Notes under the pieces: model-generated
Seen by the model: only the letters and a program-made list of their open reading frames with translations
What the model was told of the DNA's origin: nothing
Databases searched by the model: none
Program-made: the position numbers and the translations under genes
Shown here: piece by piece, positions 43,267-53,381 of the stretch
How positions within the stretch are numbered: position 1 is the stretch's first letter
Layout: every line of letters begins with the position of its first letter
Assembly (NCBI GenBank): GCA_023387985.1
Contig: JAEWHC010000009.1
Span: 496,001 to 560,000 of the forward strand
Direction: 5' to 3'
DNA: 64,000 nucleotides
DNA from: Bacteroidota bacterium
GTDB taxonomy: Bacteria > Bacteroidota > Bacteroidia > Chitinophagales > Chitinophagaceae

Positions 43267-44106
43267 ATGCTCGAAAACCTCATCGCTTTTTTCGACGGAC
43301 TTGAAGCAAAACCCTTATTGAGGCTTGCTTTCATTGTGGTGCCCATGCTTCTTCTCTGGTTTATTGAAACCGGTTTTCCATTGGTGCGGTTGCATTACAA
43401 CAAAAGTAAGGTCTGGCATGCCGGTGTAAATCTCACATTCACGCTCGCTCACCTGATTGTTCACAGTTTGCTGGCCGTTTTCCTGGTTGCCATCAGCGAC
43501 TGGTGTCAGCAAAACGGGTTCGGTTTGGTAAACTGGCTTGACTTTTCGCCCTGGACCATTATCGTCACAGCTATTTTAGGGATGGAGTTTTTTGGTGGCT
43601 GGCTGGTGCATTGGGTTGAACATCGTGTGCCCATGCTCTGGCGTATCCATATTGTGCATCATGCCGACAACAAAGTGGATGTAACCACCGGGCTCCGGCA
43701 TCATCCGTTCGAAGCGTTGAACCGCTGGTTGTTCTTTACAGCGGGAGTTTTTCTGCTGGGCCTCCCTGTTTACGCTATTTTACTTGCGCAAACATTCATG
43801 AGTATGTTCACCATGTTTACCCATGCCAACATCAGCCTGCCACCGGCACTAGATAAAGCATTAAGCCTGGTGTTCGTAAGCCCGAATATGCATAAAGTAC
43901 ACCACCATTTCATGCAGCCTTATACCGACAGCAACTATGGCACCGCGCTAAGTATTTATGACCGCCTCTTTGGCACTTTCCGCTATATGGATCCGAAGCA
44001 GATTGTATACGGGCTCGATCATTATTACGACAATGCCCGTGATGAGGAAATGGTTACGCTGCTGCGGAGCCCTTTTGAAAATACCGCGCCAGGCAAAGAG
44101 GGATAA
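43267..44106 (+). CDS. Sterol desaturase/fatty acid hydroxylase-family membrane protein
   Basis: The 279-residue protein has membrane segments near 18-38, 55-80 and 100-120. It carries the di-iron histidine motifs of the fatty acid hydroxylase superfamily: HWVEH near 118, HIVHHAD near 131, HH in GLRHHPFE near 146 and HKVHHHF near 215. Members hydroxylate or desaturate sterols, fatty acids or carotenoids. In this phylum lipid hydroxylation is likely, but the substrate is unknown. It stands alone. Confidence 0.9.
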   Translation: MLENLIAFFDGLEAKPLLRLAFIVVPMLLLWFIETGFPLVRLHYNKSKVWHAGVNLTFTLAHLIVHSLLAVFLVAISDWCQQNGFGLVNWLDFSPWTIIVTAILGMEFFGGWLVHWVEHRVPMLWRIHIVHHADNKVDVTTGLRHHPFEALNRWLFFTAGVFLLGLPVYAILLAQTFMSMFTMFTHANISLPPALDKALSLVFVSPNMHKVHHHFMQPYTDSNYGTALSIYDRLFGTFRYMDPKQIVYGLDHYYDNARDEEMVTLLRSPFENTAPGKEG

Positions 44107-44226
44107 AGCATTTTCAAAATTTATCGCCTCTGTAATCATTTGTATGGGATAGCTTGTTTCCGGATCGCGCCTGCAGGAAATGGAGCAGTACCGAAGGTTT
44201 TTCAATCCATATGCAGCGAATTGCGG

Positions 44227-44258
44227 TTCGACAATGCCTTATTAAATATATAATTTTG
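44227..44258 (+). promoter_or_regulatory. Promoter of the ECF sigma gene
   Basis: TTCG (44227-44230), a 20-base spacer and TAATTTTG (44251-44258) fit the Bacteroidota -33/-7 consensus with one mismatch in the -33 box. Transcription would start near 44264, about 27 bases before the ATG at 44291. Confidence 0.6.
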
Positions 44259-44290
44259 TAATCTAACGACAATCCTACTTGTATCAGGGC

Positions 44291-44863
44291 ATGCACATAT
44301 CCGAACTGCAACACCAAATTGCAGCTTATGAAGACCAAATGGCCTTTAAAGAGTTGTATATGCGGATGCGAAAGCCATTGTACAAATTTGCTTTTGGCAT
44401 TACGCGGAACAAAGTTGCAGCCGAAGAAGCGATAAATGATGTATTTACGCGGATATGGACACACCGTGACAATCTCGATCACATCCACGAAATCAAGATC
44501 TACCTATACACTTCTGTCCGTAACCGCAGCCTCAATTTTATTAGAAGCCAGGAACTGTTTCCCCTGATCTCGCTGGATGAAATTTCGCTGGAAATAGAGG
44601 ATTTGGTAGACACCCCCGAACAGGCAACACTAACCCAGGAGCTTTTTGCCAAGATCCAGGGGGCTGTTAACGCGTTGCCGGCCAAATGCAAGGTCATTTT
44701 CAAACTGATACGGGAGGATGGGCTTCGGTACAAAGAAGTGGCTGAATTATTACAGATTCAGCCAAAAACTGTGGAAAATCAATTAAATATTGCCGCCAAA
44801 AAGATCAGGCGGGTGGTTGAGAAATACCGGCAGGAGGTTATCGAAAAAGCCGGACATGGATAA
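44291..44863 (+). CDS. ECF RNA polymerase sigma factor
   Basis: The 190-residue sigma factor has region 2 (about 22-85, with MRKPLYKFAFGITRNKVAAEEAINDVFTRIW) and region 4 (about 125-180, with LPAKCKVIFKLIREDGLRYKEVAELLQIQPKTVENQL). It belongs to the Bacteroidota sigma-70 group that works with FecR anti-sigma factors to control SusC/SusD loci. The start is the ATG at 44291; the TTG 4 codons upstream is less likely. The FecR gene follows 122 bases later, then SusC with a signalling domain. It is therefore predicted to switch on the glycan locus. Confidence 0.94.
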   Translation: MHISELQHQIAAYEDQMAFKELYMRMRKPLYKFAFGITRNKVAAEEAINDVFTRIWTHRDNLDHIHEIKIYLYTSVRNRSLNFIRSQELFPLISLDEISLEIEDLVDTPEQATLTQELFAKIQGAVNALPAKCKVIFKLIREDGLRYKEVAELLQIQPKTVENQLNIAAKKIRRVVEKYRQEVIEKAGHG

Positions 44864-44985
44864 CCGGGTCACTTTTTCCGGAAATAATTATTCAGGCAGC
44901 GGGTAAATAAACACAAAATTATTTCAGATCAGCTTGGGGGGTTTCGCTGGGATCCGTGTCTTTATAAGTAAGCGTTGCTGTTTTT

Positions 44986-46101
44986 ATGGAAAACCGGGCC
45001 TGGTGCTTATTCACCAAAAGACTTAGCGGGGAAATTTCACTGGATGAGCAATCCGAGCTGAATGAGATGATGATCCAAAATCCTGGCCTGCATCGTGAAC
45101 TGGAGCTCTTTGACAGTTGGTGGTCAAATTGTGGCTTTCAACGAGAAATGCCTGATAATGAGGAAGCTTTTGAAAAACTGGTTTTGAAACTGGGGGATTC
45201 CTGGAAAACAACATCCTGCGGCGCGGAAACTGTGGATCCTTTTTTGCAAAATGACCATTCAAAATACAGGTGGCTATGGTTTTCGGGCGCAGCGGCTGCG
45301 GTTATGGCATTGGTTTGGTTTTTGGCTTTTGGCCCTGCACAGCAACCTGCTGTAACCACAACCGGGCGCACCGTGGAAACAGTTACTACTGACGCCGGTT
45401 CAACCCGCAAGATTTCTCTTCCTGACGGAACTGAAGTGTGGCTGAATGCAGTGTCAACCTTGAAATATGCGCATTTTTCGGCAACAAAAAGAGAAGTGAC
45501 CCTGGATGGTGAGGCTTACTTTGATGTCAAGCATAACACCAATTTGCCTTTCCTGATCCATACCTCCAAAGGCACGGTAAAGGTACTGGGAACCATCCTC
45601 AATGTTAGGGCTTATGCCAATGAATGCCGCTTTGAAGCCAGCCTGATCCGGGGAAAAGTTGAGGTGGTAATGAAGGACAATCCGGAAAAAATATTTATAT
45701 TGAAGCCTGAACAGAAGATTGTATTAGAGAGTTACCCCAGCTTTACAATGGATGATGACAATTTAAAAACTCCAGGATACACCCGGAAAGCGGACCTTGC
45801 TGAAGTGCCCGTTGCCCGCATAACGCCCCTGGCAAGGCTCGCCGCAAACGACCCCGCTGTAGAGACCGCCTGGTTGTACAATACCCTGGCCTTTCAGGAT
45901 GAAACCTTTAGGGAAGTGGCCGATAAAATGGAAAAATGGTATGGGGTCGAAATCCGCTTTCATTCCACCAAACTTGAAAATGAACGGCTCACTGGTACTT
46001 TCAGGCAGGAATCTCTGTTGCAAGCGCTCAATGCGCTGCAATACATCACCGATTTCAATTATACACAAAAAAACAATATCATATCAATTGCCCCCAATTA
46101 A
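44986..46101 (+). CDS. FecR-family anti-sigma factor
   Basis: The 371-residue protein has an N-terminal cytoplasmic part (about 1-88) that would bind the sigma factor. A single membrane span is at about 90-108 (WLWFSGAAAAVMALVWFLAF). The periplasmic FecR domain spans about 128-250 (RKISLPDGTEVWLNAVSTLKYAH, VTLDGEAYFDVKHN, LIRGKVEVVM). A C-terminal DUF4974 domain spans about 290-371 (FQDETFREVADKMEKWYGVEIRFHSTKL). It reads the state of the SusC protein encoded next and releases the sigma factor encoded upstream. Confidence 0.95.
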   Translation: MENRAWCLFTKRLSGEISLDEQSELNEMMIQNPGLHRELELFDSWWSNCGFQREMPDNEEAFEKLVLKLGDSWKTTSCGAETVDPFLQNDHSKYRWLWFSGAAAAVMALVWFLAFGPAQQPAVTTTGRTVETVTTDAGSTRKISLPDGTEVWLNAVSTLKYAHFSATKREVTLDGEAYFDVKHNTNLPFLIHTSKGTVKVLGTILNVRAYANECRFEASLIRGKVEVVMKDNPEKIFILKPEQKIVLESYPSFTMDDDNLKTPGYTRKADLAEVPVARITPLARLAANDPAVETAWLYNTLAFQDETFREVADKMEKWYGVEIRFHSTKLENERLTGTFRQESLLQALNALQYITDFNYTQKNNIISIAPN

Positions 46102-46200
46102 AAACAGCTTATGATTATATCAAAAATCTATCCCGGGTGTTCCGGAACCAAAACAGAATCATTCAACTATCTAACTATTAATTAAAATGACAATAACCCC

Positions 46201-49200
46201 ATGAAGAGACTCTTACTAATGTCGAAATTGACTCTTATTTTGATGATGCTGGGGATGCACACATTCGCCAATGGATTCAGCCAGCAACGCGTATCCTTGA
46301 AACTAAATGAAACGAATGTGCGCACAGCCTTGCAGCAAATTGAAAAAAAGACTCCATACCGCTTTTTGTATAAACAGGATGTGGTAAACAATGCAGGCAA
46401 GGTTTCCCTGGAAGCCGATAACGCGCTGCTTACAGATGTTCTCAACAAATTGTTTGAGAACACCAACATAAAATATCATATGCTCAATGGCAATCTCATT
46501 GCCCTTTCGGATGCAGGAAAAGCATTTTTAGCACCTCAAACCATTTCCGGACAGGTATTGGATGAAGATGGCAATCCATTGCCCGGCGCTTCCATTGCTG
46601 TTAAAGGAACCGGTACCGGTGTGGCTGCCGATGCTGAAGGAAAATACACCATCACGGTTCCCGATGACGGGGTATTGGTGATTTCCGCCATTGGCTTTTC
46701 CCCTCAGGAAATTTCCATTGCAGGCCGCACCAATTTTGATGTAGTGCTCATGCGTGTAGCTACCACCGGTTTGAATGAAGTGGTGGTGATTGGTTATGGT
46801 ACCGCTCAAAAACGTGACCTCACCGGTTCCATTGTAAAAGTAGCCGGCAGCGAGGTAGCGGATAAGCCCAATACAAACCCTGTGGCTTCTTTGCAGGGAA
46901 AAGTTGCCGGGCTATCAGTTGTAAATAACGGAACTCCAGGTGGCCGTCCGGATATCCGGATACGTGGTACGGGAAGCATCGGTAACGTTAGCCCGCTTTA
47001 CGTGGTAGATGGTATTCTGCAGGACAATATTGATTATATAAACCCGAATGACATTGAATCCATCGAAATCCTGAAAGACCCCAGCTCACTCGCCATCTTT
47101 GGTGTGCGTGGTGCAACAGGTGTAATTGCCATAACCACAAAGCGTGCAAAAAGCGGGCAGACCATCGTGAATTTCAATACCACCTATGGGTTTAAAAACC
47201 TTGTGGATAAGATCGAGATGGCCAACCGTGCAGATTTTGAAAGAATGTTTGCCGAAGAAAGGGCATACGACATCAATAATCCGACAACTGTTCCTTACGA
47301 TTATTCCGGCCTGACCGCAGATACAGATTGGATTGATGCGGTAACCCGCGTTGGACGTTTCAGTCAAAGCAATCTCAGTGTTTCGGGAAGTTCGGAGCGC
47401 AATAAATTCAACTTTGGCCTCGGCTACCAATATGATGAAGGCATCATCAAACATGAACAATTGAGCAAGATGCTCCTCAGTTTGAGCGATGAATACCGCC
47501 TGAACGACAACATCCGCATGGGGGTTAATCTCAATGTTAGCCGTCAGCGCAACCCTTATGGTGCAGGATGGGTTCTGGATGCAGCACGTAAAGTAATGCC
47601 GCATATTTCAGCCGATACCAAATCTTTTTATGTAAAAAATCCTTACGGACCTGATAGTCTTAACATGGACTTGTACAGCCGTCTTGATGAAGGTTTGCAA
47701 GGCTCTGGCGTTATCAATCCGCTTGTTATTGTTGAAAATGAATGGGACAAAACCCGCAGTTTTGAATTACGTACCGTCGGAAGCGTTTTTGCAGAATTCG
47801 ATTTCCTTAAACATTTCACCTGGCGTTCTTCGGTATATGCTGACCTGAGCAACGTGGACAGCCGTGTTTACACACCGCTGTATTATGCTTATAATCCTAA
47901 AACGGATATGGCAAGCCTGTGGAGCCTGAATACAAGGGTCAATCAAAGCAATCAGGATTGGAAAAAATATCAGCAGGACCACCTACTGACTTTCAAAAAC
48001 AGCTTTGACAACCATAACCTTACTGCTACCGGAGGTTTCACTACTTACTATAGCGGTTGGTTTGGAAGATTTGGAAATGCCCCTCAAAAAACCGGAACAA
48101 CAGCCTTACCAATTCCGGATGATCCCCGTTTCTGGTACCTGAGCAATGGTTTCCAGGATGAAACCAATACCTCTGCGACTTCAGGACAAAGTGAGTACAC
48201 CACGGCTTCTGTTCTGGCCCGGGTATTGTACAATTACGATCGCAAATATTACCTCAACGCTTCCTGGCGTAATGATGCTTCCAGCCGTCTTCCGGAAATA
48301 AACCGGAACCAGCAATTCTGGGCACTTGGTGCTGCCTGGGAAGCAAGCCGTGAAGATTTTATGGCGGATGTAAACAACATCAACCTGCTGAAATTCAAAG
48401 GAAGTATTGGTGTTCTGGGTAATCAAACCGCGAGCCGTCTTGATGGCAGTCCCCTGGATTACCCGTTCTACCCCAATTTGGCGGGCGGAGTAACAGCGGT
48501 ATTTGGAACCAACGTCTATACGGCAGCGCGCCGGGAGTACATCCCCAATCCAGACCTGAAATGGGAGACTGTACTGGCTAAAGAAATTGGTGTGGAACTG
48601 AACGCGTTCCGCAACAAACTGCATTTTGAGGCCAACTATTTTAACCGGATGACCCGGGACCTGATGACCTTCGTTGACCGCGAAGCTCTTGGTCTTCGCA
48701 ACCAGTTGATCAACGGTGGAAAGATTAGAAATACCGGCCAGGAATTTACTGCAAGCTGGAATGATGTCCTTCCCAACCAGGTGAAACTGAATTTTGGCGG
48801 CAATATCACTTTCCTGCAAAATGAAGTGATGGAACTGAGCCCTGAACTTCCTAGCGGATTTTTGAGCAGAGGATTCACGAACAACAATGCGGCTGAGGCA
48901 CGTACAATCGTTGGCCATCCTATCGGATCATTCTACGGGTACGTTGTTGAAGGCATCTACCAGTCTTATGCCGACATTTTAAAGTCTCCTCCGGCAAGTG
49001 CGGTAGGATCATACCGGCCAGGCAGTTTTAAATTCAAAGATGTGAATGGCGACGGGGTAATCAGCCCTGATGACCGTACCGTGATCGGTAACCCGACTCC
49101 CGATTTCACTTATGGCGTAAACTTTAATATTGGTTACAAAGGGCTTGAGTTGAGTGTGGATGGCTATGGTGTTTATGGCAACGAGATCTTCCGTACCTGG

Positions 49201-49584
49201 GCATCACTGGAATCCCCATTCCAACGGGTGAATTACGCAAAATTACAAACGACAGCTTGGCACGGCGAAGGAACCAGTAACTGGGTTCCCAATCTTGGGC
49301 AGGGAGACCGCTTCAATTTTAATGGTTCTACCTTTAATATTGAAGACGGCAGCTTCTTCCGGTTGCGCAACGTGCAGTTGGCCTATAATTTTCCGCAGTC
49401 GGCCATCAATAGCCTGAGAATGAAGAATCTCCGCATTTTCATCAACGTTCAAAATCTGAAGACCTGGAAAAACAATTCAGGCTATACGCCCGAATTTGGT
49501 GGTGATGCCACAGCATTTGGCTTTGATTTTGCCGGTGGTGCTATCCCGCGGGTTACCACTGCAGGCTTAAACGTAACATTCTAA
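46201..49584 (+). CDS. SusC/RagA TonB-dependent transporter with STN signalling domain
   Basis: The 1127-residue outer membrane transporter starts with a signal peptide (MKRLLLMSKLTLILMMLGMHTFANG). An STN domain spans about 40-95 (VRTALQQIEKKTPYRFLYKQDVV). A carboxypeptidase-regulatory-like domain follows (about 110-185, ISGQVLDEDGNPLPGASIAVKGTGTGV). The plug (about 190-310) has the usual VVIGYGTAQKRDLTGS and PLYVVDGI, followed by the barrel ending in VTTAGLNVTF. The STN domain marks it as a transducer to FecR. It would pull beta-glucan oligosaccharides through the outer membrane under the SusD lid. Confidence 0.97.
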   Translation: MKRLLLMSKLTLILMMLGMHTFANGFSQQRVSLKLNETNVRTALQQIEKKTPYRFLYKQDVVNNAGKVSLEADNALLTDVLNKLFENTNIKYHMLNGNLIALSDAGKAFLAPQTISGQVLDEDGNPLPGASIAVKGTGTGVAADAEGKYTITVPDDGVLVISAIGFSPQEISIAGRTNFDVVLMRVATTGLNEVVVIGYGTAQKRDLTGSIVKVAGSEVADKPNTNPVASLQGKVAGLSVVNNGTPGGRPDIRIRGTGSIGNVSPLYVVDGILQDNIDYINPNDIESIEILKDPSSLAIFGVRGATGVIAITTKRAKSGQTIVNFNTTYGFKNLVDKIEMANRADFERMFAEERAYDINNPTTVPYDYSGLTADTDWIDAVTRVGRFSQSNLSVSGSSERNKFNFGLGYQYDEGIIKHEQLSKMLLSLSDEYRLNDNIRMGVNLNVSRQRNPYGAGWVLDAARKVMPHISADTKSFYVKNPYGPDSLNMDLYSRLDEGLQGSGVINPLVIVENEWDKTRSFELRTVGSVFAEFDFLKHFTWRSSVYADLSNVDSRVYTPLYYAYNPKTDMASLWSLNTRVNQSNQDWKKYQQDHLLTFKNSFDNHNLTATGGFTTYYSGWFGRFGNAPQKTGTTALPIPDDPRFWYLSNGFQDETNTSATSGQSEYTTASVLARVLYNYDRKYYLNASWRNDASSRLPEINRNQQFWALGAAWEASREDFMADVNNINLLKFKGSIGVLGNQTASRLDGSPLDYPFYPNLAGGVTAVFGTNVYTAARREYIPNPDLKWETVLAKEIGVELNAFRNKLHFEANYFNRMTRDLMTFVDREALGLRNQLINGGKIRNTGQEFTASWNDVLPNQVKLNFGGNITFLQNEVMELSPELPSGFLSRGFTNNNAAEARTIVGHPIGSFYGYVVEGIYQSYADILKSPPASAVGSYRPGSFKFKDVNGDGVISPDDRTVIGNPTPDFTYGVNFNIGYKGLELSVDGYGVYGNEIFRTWASLESPFQRVNYAKLQTTAWHGEGTSNWVPNLGQGDRFNFNGSTFNIEDGSFFRLRNVQLAYNFPQSAINSLRMKNLRIFINVQNLKTWKNNSGYTPEFGGDATAFGFDFAGGAIPRVTTAGLNVTF

Positions 49585-49595
49585 AAAAAAGAAAA

Positions 49596-51200
49596 ATGAT
49601 GCAAATGAAAAATATGAAGTTATTAAAAAGCCTGTTCCTGATAGCGCCCCTGGCTATTGTACTTGCAGGCTGTACTAAATTCCTCGACCGCAAGCCGCTC
49701 AGGTCTACATTGGATGACCTGAACCAGGGGTCGCTGGAACAGCAGATCCTGGGGATGTACAATACCCTCAAAAACTATGTGGGATTTTCAGGGTTGCCCT
49801 GGATTGATTTCCACAGTATTCGCGGAGATGATGCCCAAAAAGGTAGCGATGCCAACGATGGCCGGGAAATAATCGCCGAATTTGAAACCTTTCAGTACAG
49901 TAAAGACGACTGGGCTCCGAATACCTATTGGAACGATCACTTCACCATGATCAACCAGGCCAATGAAGCGCTTGCGCTGGCTGAAGAAGAAAAACCAACT
50001 GATGCTGCTTCTCAGCGGAACATCGGTGAAGCCTTATTCTTCCGCGCTTATTCTTACTGGGAGCTGGTTAAGACCTATGGCGAAGTGCCGCTGATCAATT
50101 TTAAACTGGAAAAGCCCAGTGATGGTTTTGTTGCTAAAGCAGCCGTTCCGCGCCTCTACGAATTCATCGACAGCAACCTTGCTGCCGCCGTAGAATTATT
50201 GCCACTTACGGATGATGCCTATGGTCCGGGATATGACGGCAGGCTAACAAGAGGCGCTGCAAATACCCTTTGGGCTGAAACTTACCTTTTCCGCAAAGAC
50301 TGGGCGAAGGTCATAGCCCTCACCAATACGGTCATTGCCTCCGGCGTTTATTCGTTGAATTCCAATTTCAGTGACAACTTTCGCGAATGGAAAGATGGTG
50401 TGAACGGCGGTTGGAAAAATTCGCCGGAATCTATTTTTGAAATGCAGGCAACCATTGGCGCCAATGGAGTGACCAATGGAGCGGTAAATCAGGGTGCACA
50501 ATGGGGCACCGCACAGCAAATTCGCCGCAATAGTGCACCGGAAGAATGGAACCTCGGCTGGGGATGGAATACGCCAACAGATAAACTGGAAGCCGCCTGG
50601 CCAGATTCAGACCCAAGGAAAAGAAAAACCATTCTCTATTCCGGCGAGTTTGACGGCGGAGAGGTAATGGGCGGATTTGGTGCGACATTACCACCATATA
50701 CCAACCCCGACGGAACAGGTGGTGGTTTTGCCCAGAAATTCTGGAGTAAAAAGCTTTACACCGGTAACGATCCGAGAATGCGCCAGTTCACCGGTTTTAC
50801 CCGTCATGGTGAAGCAGGCTGGATCAACAAGCGTATCTTCCGTTATGCAGAAGTTTTGCTGATGCTGGCCGAAGCAGCCAACGAAGCCGGAGACGGCGCT
50901 ACCGCTGCGGCAAACCTGGAATTGATCCGCAACCGGGCAAGTGGAAACCTTGGGCGCGATCGTACTGTTTTGCCATATATCCCTTTTACCAGCCAGAGTC
51001 AGATGCGTGAAGCCATCATTAACGAACGGAACTGGGAACTGGCTATGGAAGGCAAGCGCTTTTACGATCTGGTACGTTGGGACCGGGCAATCTCTGAACT
51101 GAGCAGCCTGGGCTATACGAACCGGGCCAGGTATTATCCGATCCCACAGCGCATCATAGACCTTTCTGGTGGTATTATTAAGCAAAATCCTGAATGGTGA
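49596..51200 (+). CDS. SusD/RagB surface glycan-binding lipoprotein
   Basis: The 534-residue protein has a lipoprotein signal (LIAPLAIVLAGC, lipid on the Cys before TKFLDRKP). SusD-type TPR helices are visible (MINQANEALALAEEE, RNIGEALFFRAYSYWELVKTYGEVPLI) and the C-terminal RagB part (KRIFRYAEVLLMLAEAANEAG, NERNWELAMEGKRFYDLVRW, YPIPQRIIDLSGG). It forms the lid on the SusC channel. The SusC gene ends 11 bases upstream. ATG 49599 or 49608 are alternative starts. Confidence 0.96.
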   Translation: MMQMKNMKLLKSLFLIAPLAIVLAGCTKFLDRKPLRSTLDDLNQGSLEQQILGMYNTLKNYVGFSGLPWIDFHSIRGDDAQKGSDANDGREIIAEFETFQYSKDDWAPNTYWNDHFTMINQANEALALAEEEKPTDAASQRNIGEALFFRAYSYWELVKTYGEVPLINFKLEKPSDGFVAKAAVPRLYEFIDSNLAAAVELLPLTDDAYGPGYDGRLTRGAANTLWAETYLFRKDWAKVIALTNTVIASGVYSLNSNFSDNFREWKDGVNGGWKNSPESIFEMQATIGANGVTNGAVNQGAQWGTAQQIRRNSAPEEWNLGWGWNTPTDKLEAAWPDSDPRKRKTILYSGEFDGGEVMGGFGATLPPYTNPDGTGGGFAQKFWSKKLYTGNDPRMRQFTGFTRHGEAGWINKRIFRYAEVLLMLAEAANEAGDGATAAANLELIRNRASGNLGRDRTVLPYIPFTSQSQMREAIINERNWELAMEGKRFYDLVRWDRAISELSSLGYTNRARYYPIPQRIIDLSGGIIKQNPEW

Positions 51201-51217
51201 TCTATCAATTTGAAAAA

Positions 51218-52087
51218 ATGAATACAATGAAGAAAATAAAAATAAACATACCGGCATTTCTGGCCATATTGGCCTTTGGCTTGGTTGCCATTGGCTGCCA
51301 GAAAATGGATCGTCCGGCGCTAGGTGATTATCCAAAGGATACCAATCCACCCGGCGGACCGCTGTCATTTTATGTAGCCTTCGATGGCACTACCGATAAC
51401 CCTTCCATGAATGCCGTGGACAGCATCCGGGCAAATTTCCCGGCTTCCAACAACATGGCCTCTATAGATGGTATTTCGGGAAAAGGCGTTCAGGGTGGAC
51501 CGGCAAAATTCGTGTCATATGCCAAACCCAATAACTGGGCTGCGGTTTCACAAAGCTTCACCATATCGTTGTGGTTTAAAAAAGATGGCCAAACCAAAAA
51601 CAATGCCGGTGGTAATGGTCCTGAATACCTGTTCAGCATGAAAGCCATCAACGATTACCACTGGTCAAATGCGACATTTTTCCTCTTCCTCGAAGGAAGC
51701 CCCGACGCCACCATGGTGAAAATGATGACCGTGGATAAAAACAAAAACGATAACTGGTTTGAATGGGTAGGGGATAAATCCCTCAAAGGAGTGCTGAACA
51801 ACCAATGGCACCATCTTGCTATGGTTTATGATGCATCTACAAGTACCGCAAGCCTGTACATCGATGGTGTGAAAAATCCTGAAACAAAAACATGGGGAAC
51901 ACACGGCAACATCAATTTTGACAATGCGGCGATTGCCCAGATTCGCATTGGTGCGGGACCTTCAGATAATTTCGATTCAGATGACTGGCTGGCAGCTTCC
52001 TTCAAAGGTCAATTGGATCAGTTCCGGTTGTACAGCACAGCATTGACTGCTGCTGAGATCCAGGAATTGTTTGCTGGTAAAAAATAA
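51218..52087 (+). CDS. LamG/concanavalin A-like surface lipoprotein
   Basis: The protein of about 289 residues has a lipoprotein signal (FLAILAFGLVAIGC) and a LamG-type jelly roll (FTISLWFKKDG, NNQWHHLAMVYDASTSTASLYIDGVKN, KGQLDQFRLYSTALTAAEIQELF). No catalytic motif is seen, so it is most likely a surface glycan-binding protein working beside SusD. I start it at ATG 51218; an in-frame ATG at 51194 overlaps the SusD stop codon, and 51227 is also possible. A strong terminator follows at 52116. Confidence 0.88.
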   Translation: MNTMKKIKINIPAFLAILAFGLVAIGCQKMDRPALGDYPKDTNPPGGPLSFYVAFDGTTDNPSMNAVDSIRANFPASNNMASIDGISGKGVQGGPAKFVSYAKPNNWAAVSQSFTISLWFKKDGQTKNNAGGNGPEYLFSMKAINDYHWSNATFFLFLEGSPDATMVKMMTVDKNKNDNWFEWVGDKSLKGVLNNQWHHLAMVYDASTSTASLYIDGVKNPETKTWGTHGNINFDNAAIAQIRIGAGPSDNFDSDDWLAASFKGQLDQFRLYSTALTAAEIQELFAGKK

Positions 52088-52115
52088 AGACCACCTTTAT
52101 CTAAAATATAAAAAG

Positions 52116-52147
52116 GGCTGACTGAATTTTTTGGTCAGCCTTTTTTT
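52116..52147 (+). terminator. Intrinsic terminator inside the glycan locus
   Basis: GGCTGAC (52116-52122) pairs with GTCAGCC (52134-52140), followed by seven T. It separates susC-susD-lamG from the cytochrome and enzyme genes. Confidence 0.9.
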
Positions 52148-52196
52148 AAACCGGTTTCCCGGGGTTTAATTAACTTTAAAGTTCATCCGTTCCTGT

Positions 52197-53375
52197 TTGA
52201 AAAGGATTAAAACCATATCGGCCATAGCAGTGCTTTCAACCTTTTTTATCCTGCTGTTGTGTTGCCAATCCGGTAACGATGAAACGTCCAAAACCACGGC
52301 AGGGTCAACCGCAGCCATTGCAGAACCCATGTCCTGCAGGGCGTGCCACGCGGCCATTGTAGACAATTTTTTGTTGACGCCACATTACCGCTCCACTACT
52401 GATGATGTGGGCAAATATATCCTTGGCGATTTTGACAACCTGAACCGTTTTACTTTTCCGGGGGGAGCCATTGTCGAAATGACCAGGGAGGATGGGGTTT
52501 TTTATCAAACGGCCTTTGAGGGCAATAAGCAAGCCATAAAGCAATCCATGGATGTTGTGGTAGGTTCAGGAAAAAAAGGACAGTCGTTTTTACACTGGAC
52601 CGAACGCGGACTGGTTCAAATGCCCATGACCTGGTTTACACCGCTCAATCAATGGACAGTGAGCCCCGGGTATCCGAACAAGGCGGTTTTTAACCGTCCC
52701 GTTACCCTGCGCTGTATGGAATGCCATGCAACCCATGCCGAAGCCACCGTATTTAACGGAAACGAATTTGTGCAACCGAATGGTCTTGTGCCTGGTGTCC
52801 GGTGTTCTTCCTGCCATGGCGATGGACAGGCACATATTGAGTTTCATACAGCCGATAAGCAAGCCCTGGTTCCACGGTTTATTACAAGCCCCGGAAAAAT
52901 GACCCGCGGCCAAAGCCTGGATGCCTGCGGCCTTTGCCATGCCGGAGGGTTAGCCAAAACCTCCCCGTCTTTCAGTTTCCAACCGGGTGATTCACTCCTT
53001 AAATTTTTCGCTAAACTGCCTCCGGCACCTTTTACAAATGAACTTGATGTACATGGCAACCAGATGGGTTTGCTTGAAATGAGTGCATGCTTTAAACAAT
53101 CACAGCTCACCTGCACTACCTGCCATGTTACGCATCAGCCGGAGCGTCGCGACCTTGCTTTGTTCTCCCAGACATGCATGCAATGCCATGCAGACAACAG
53201 CCCTCAGTTTTGCACCAATACCGCGGTGGCAAAATCCAACCTGATCAAAAATTGCATCGATTGCCACATGCCTTATCAGCCTTCCATGGCGATTGCCGTA
53301 TATGCCGAAGGAAACGACAACCCCGTTAGGGCACAACTTCGAACCCATTTTATTAAAGTGTATGATCAAAACTAA
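52197..53375 (+). CDS. Seven-heme cytochrome c lipoprotein
   Basis: The 392-residue protein has a lipoprotein-like signal ending FFILLLCC. Seven CXXCH heme-binding motifs follow: CRACH at 47-51, then CMECH, CSSCH, CGLCH, CTTCH, CMQCH and CIDCH, spread to about residue 365. Several unpaired His could be distal ligands. It resembles the periplasmic multiheme cytochromes of the cytochrome c554 type. The start is TTG at 52197, with no in-frame ATG before the first heme motif. The FG-GAP/UnbV gene begins 6 bases after its stop codon. A multiheme cytochrome in a SusC/SusD glycan locus is not part of the usual set; its electron partner is unknown. Confidence 0.92.
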   Translation: MKRIKTISAIAVLSTFFILLLCCQSGNDETSKTTAGSTAAIAEPMSCRACHAAIVDNFLLTPHYRSTTDDVGKYILGDFDNLNRFTFPGGAIVEMTREDGVFYQTAFEGNKQAIKQSMDVVVGSGKKGQSFLHWTERGLVQMPMTWFTPLNQWTVSPGYPNKAVFNRPVTLRCMECHATHAEATVFNGNEFVQPNGLVPGVRCSSCHGDGQAHIEFHTADKQALVPRFITSPGKMTRGQSLDACGLCHAGGLAKTSPSFSFQPGDSLLKFFAKLPPAPFTNELDVHGNQMGLLEMSACFKQSQLTCTTCHVTHQPERRDLALFSQTCMQCHADNSPQFCTNTAVAKSNLIKNCIDCHMPYQPSMAIAVYAEGNDNPVRAQLRTHFIKVYDQN

Positions 53376-53381
53376 AGCGCT

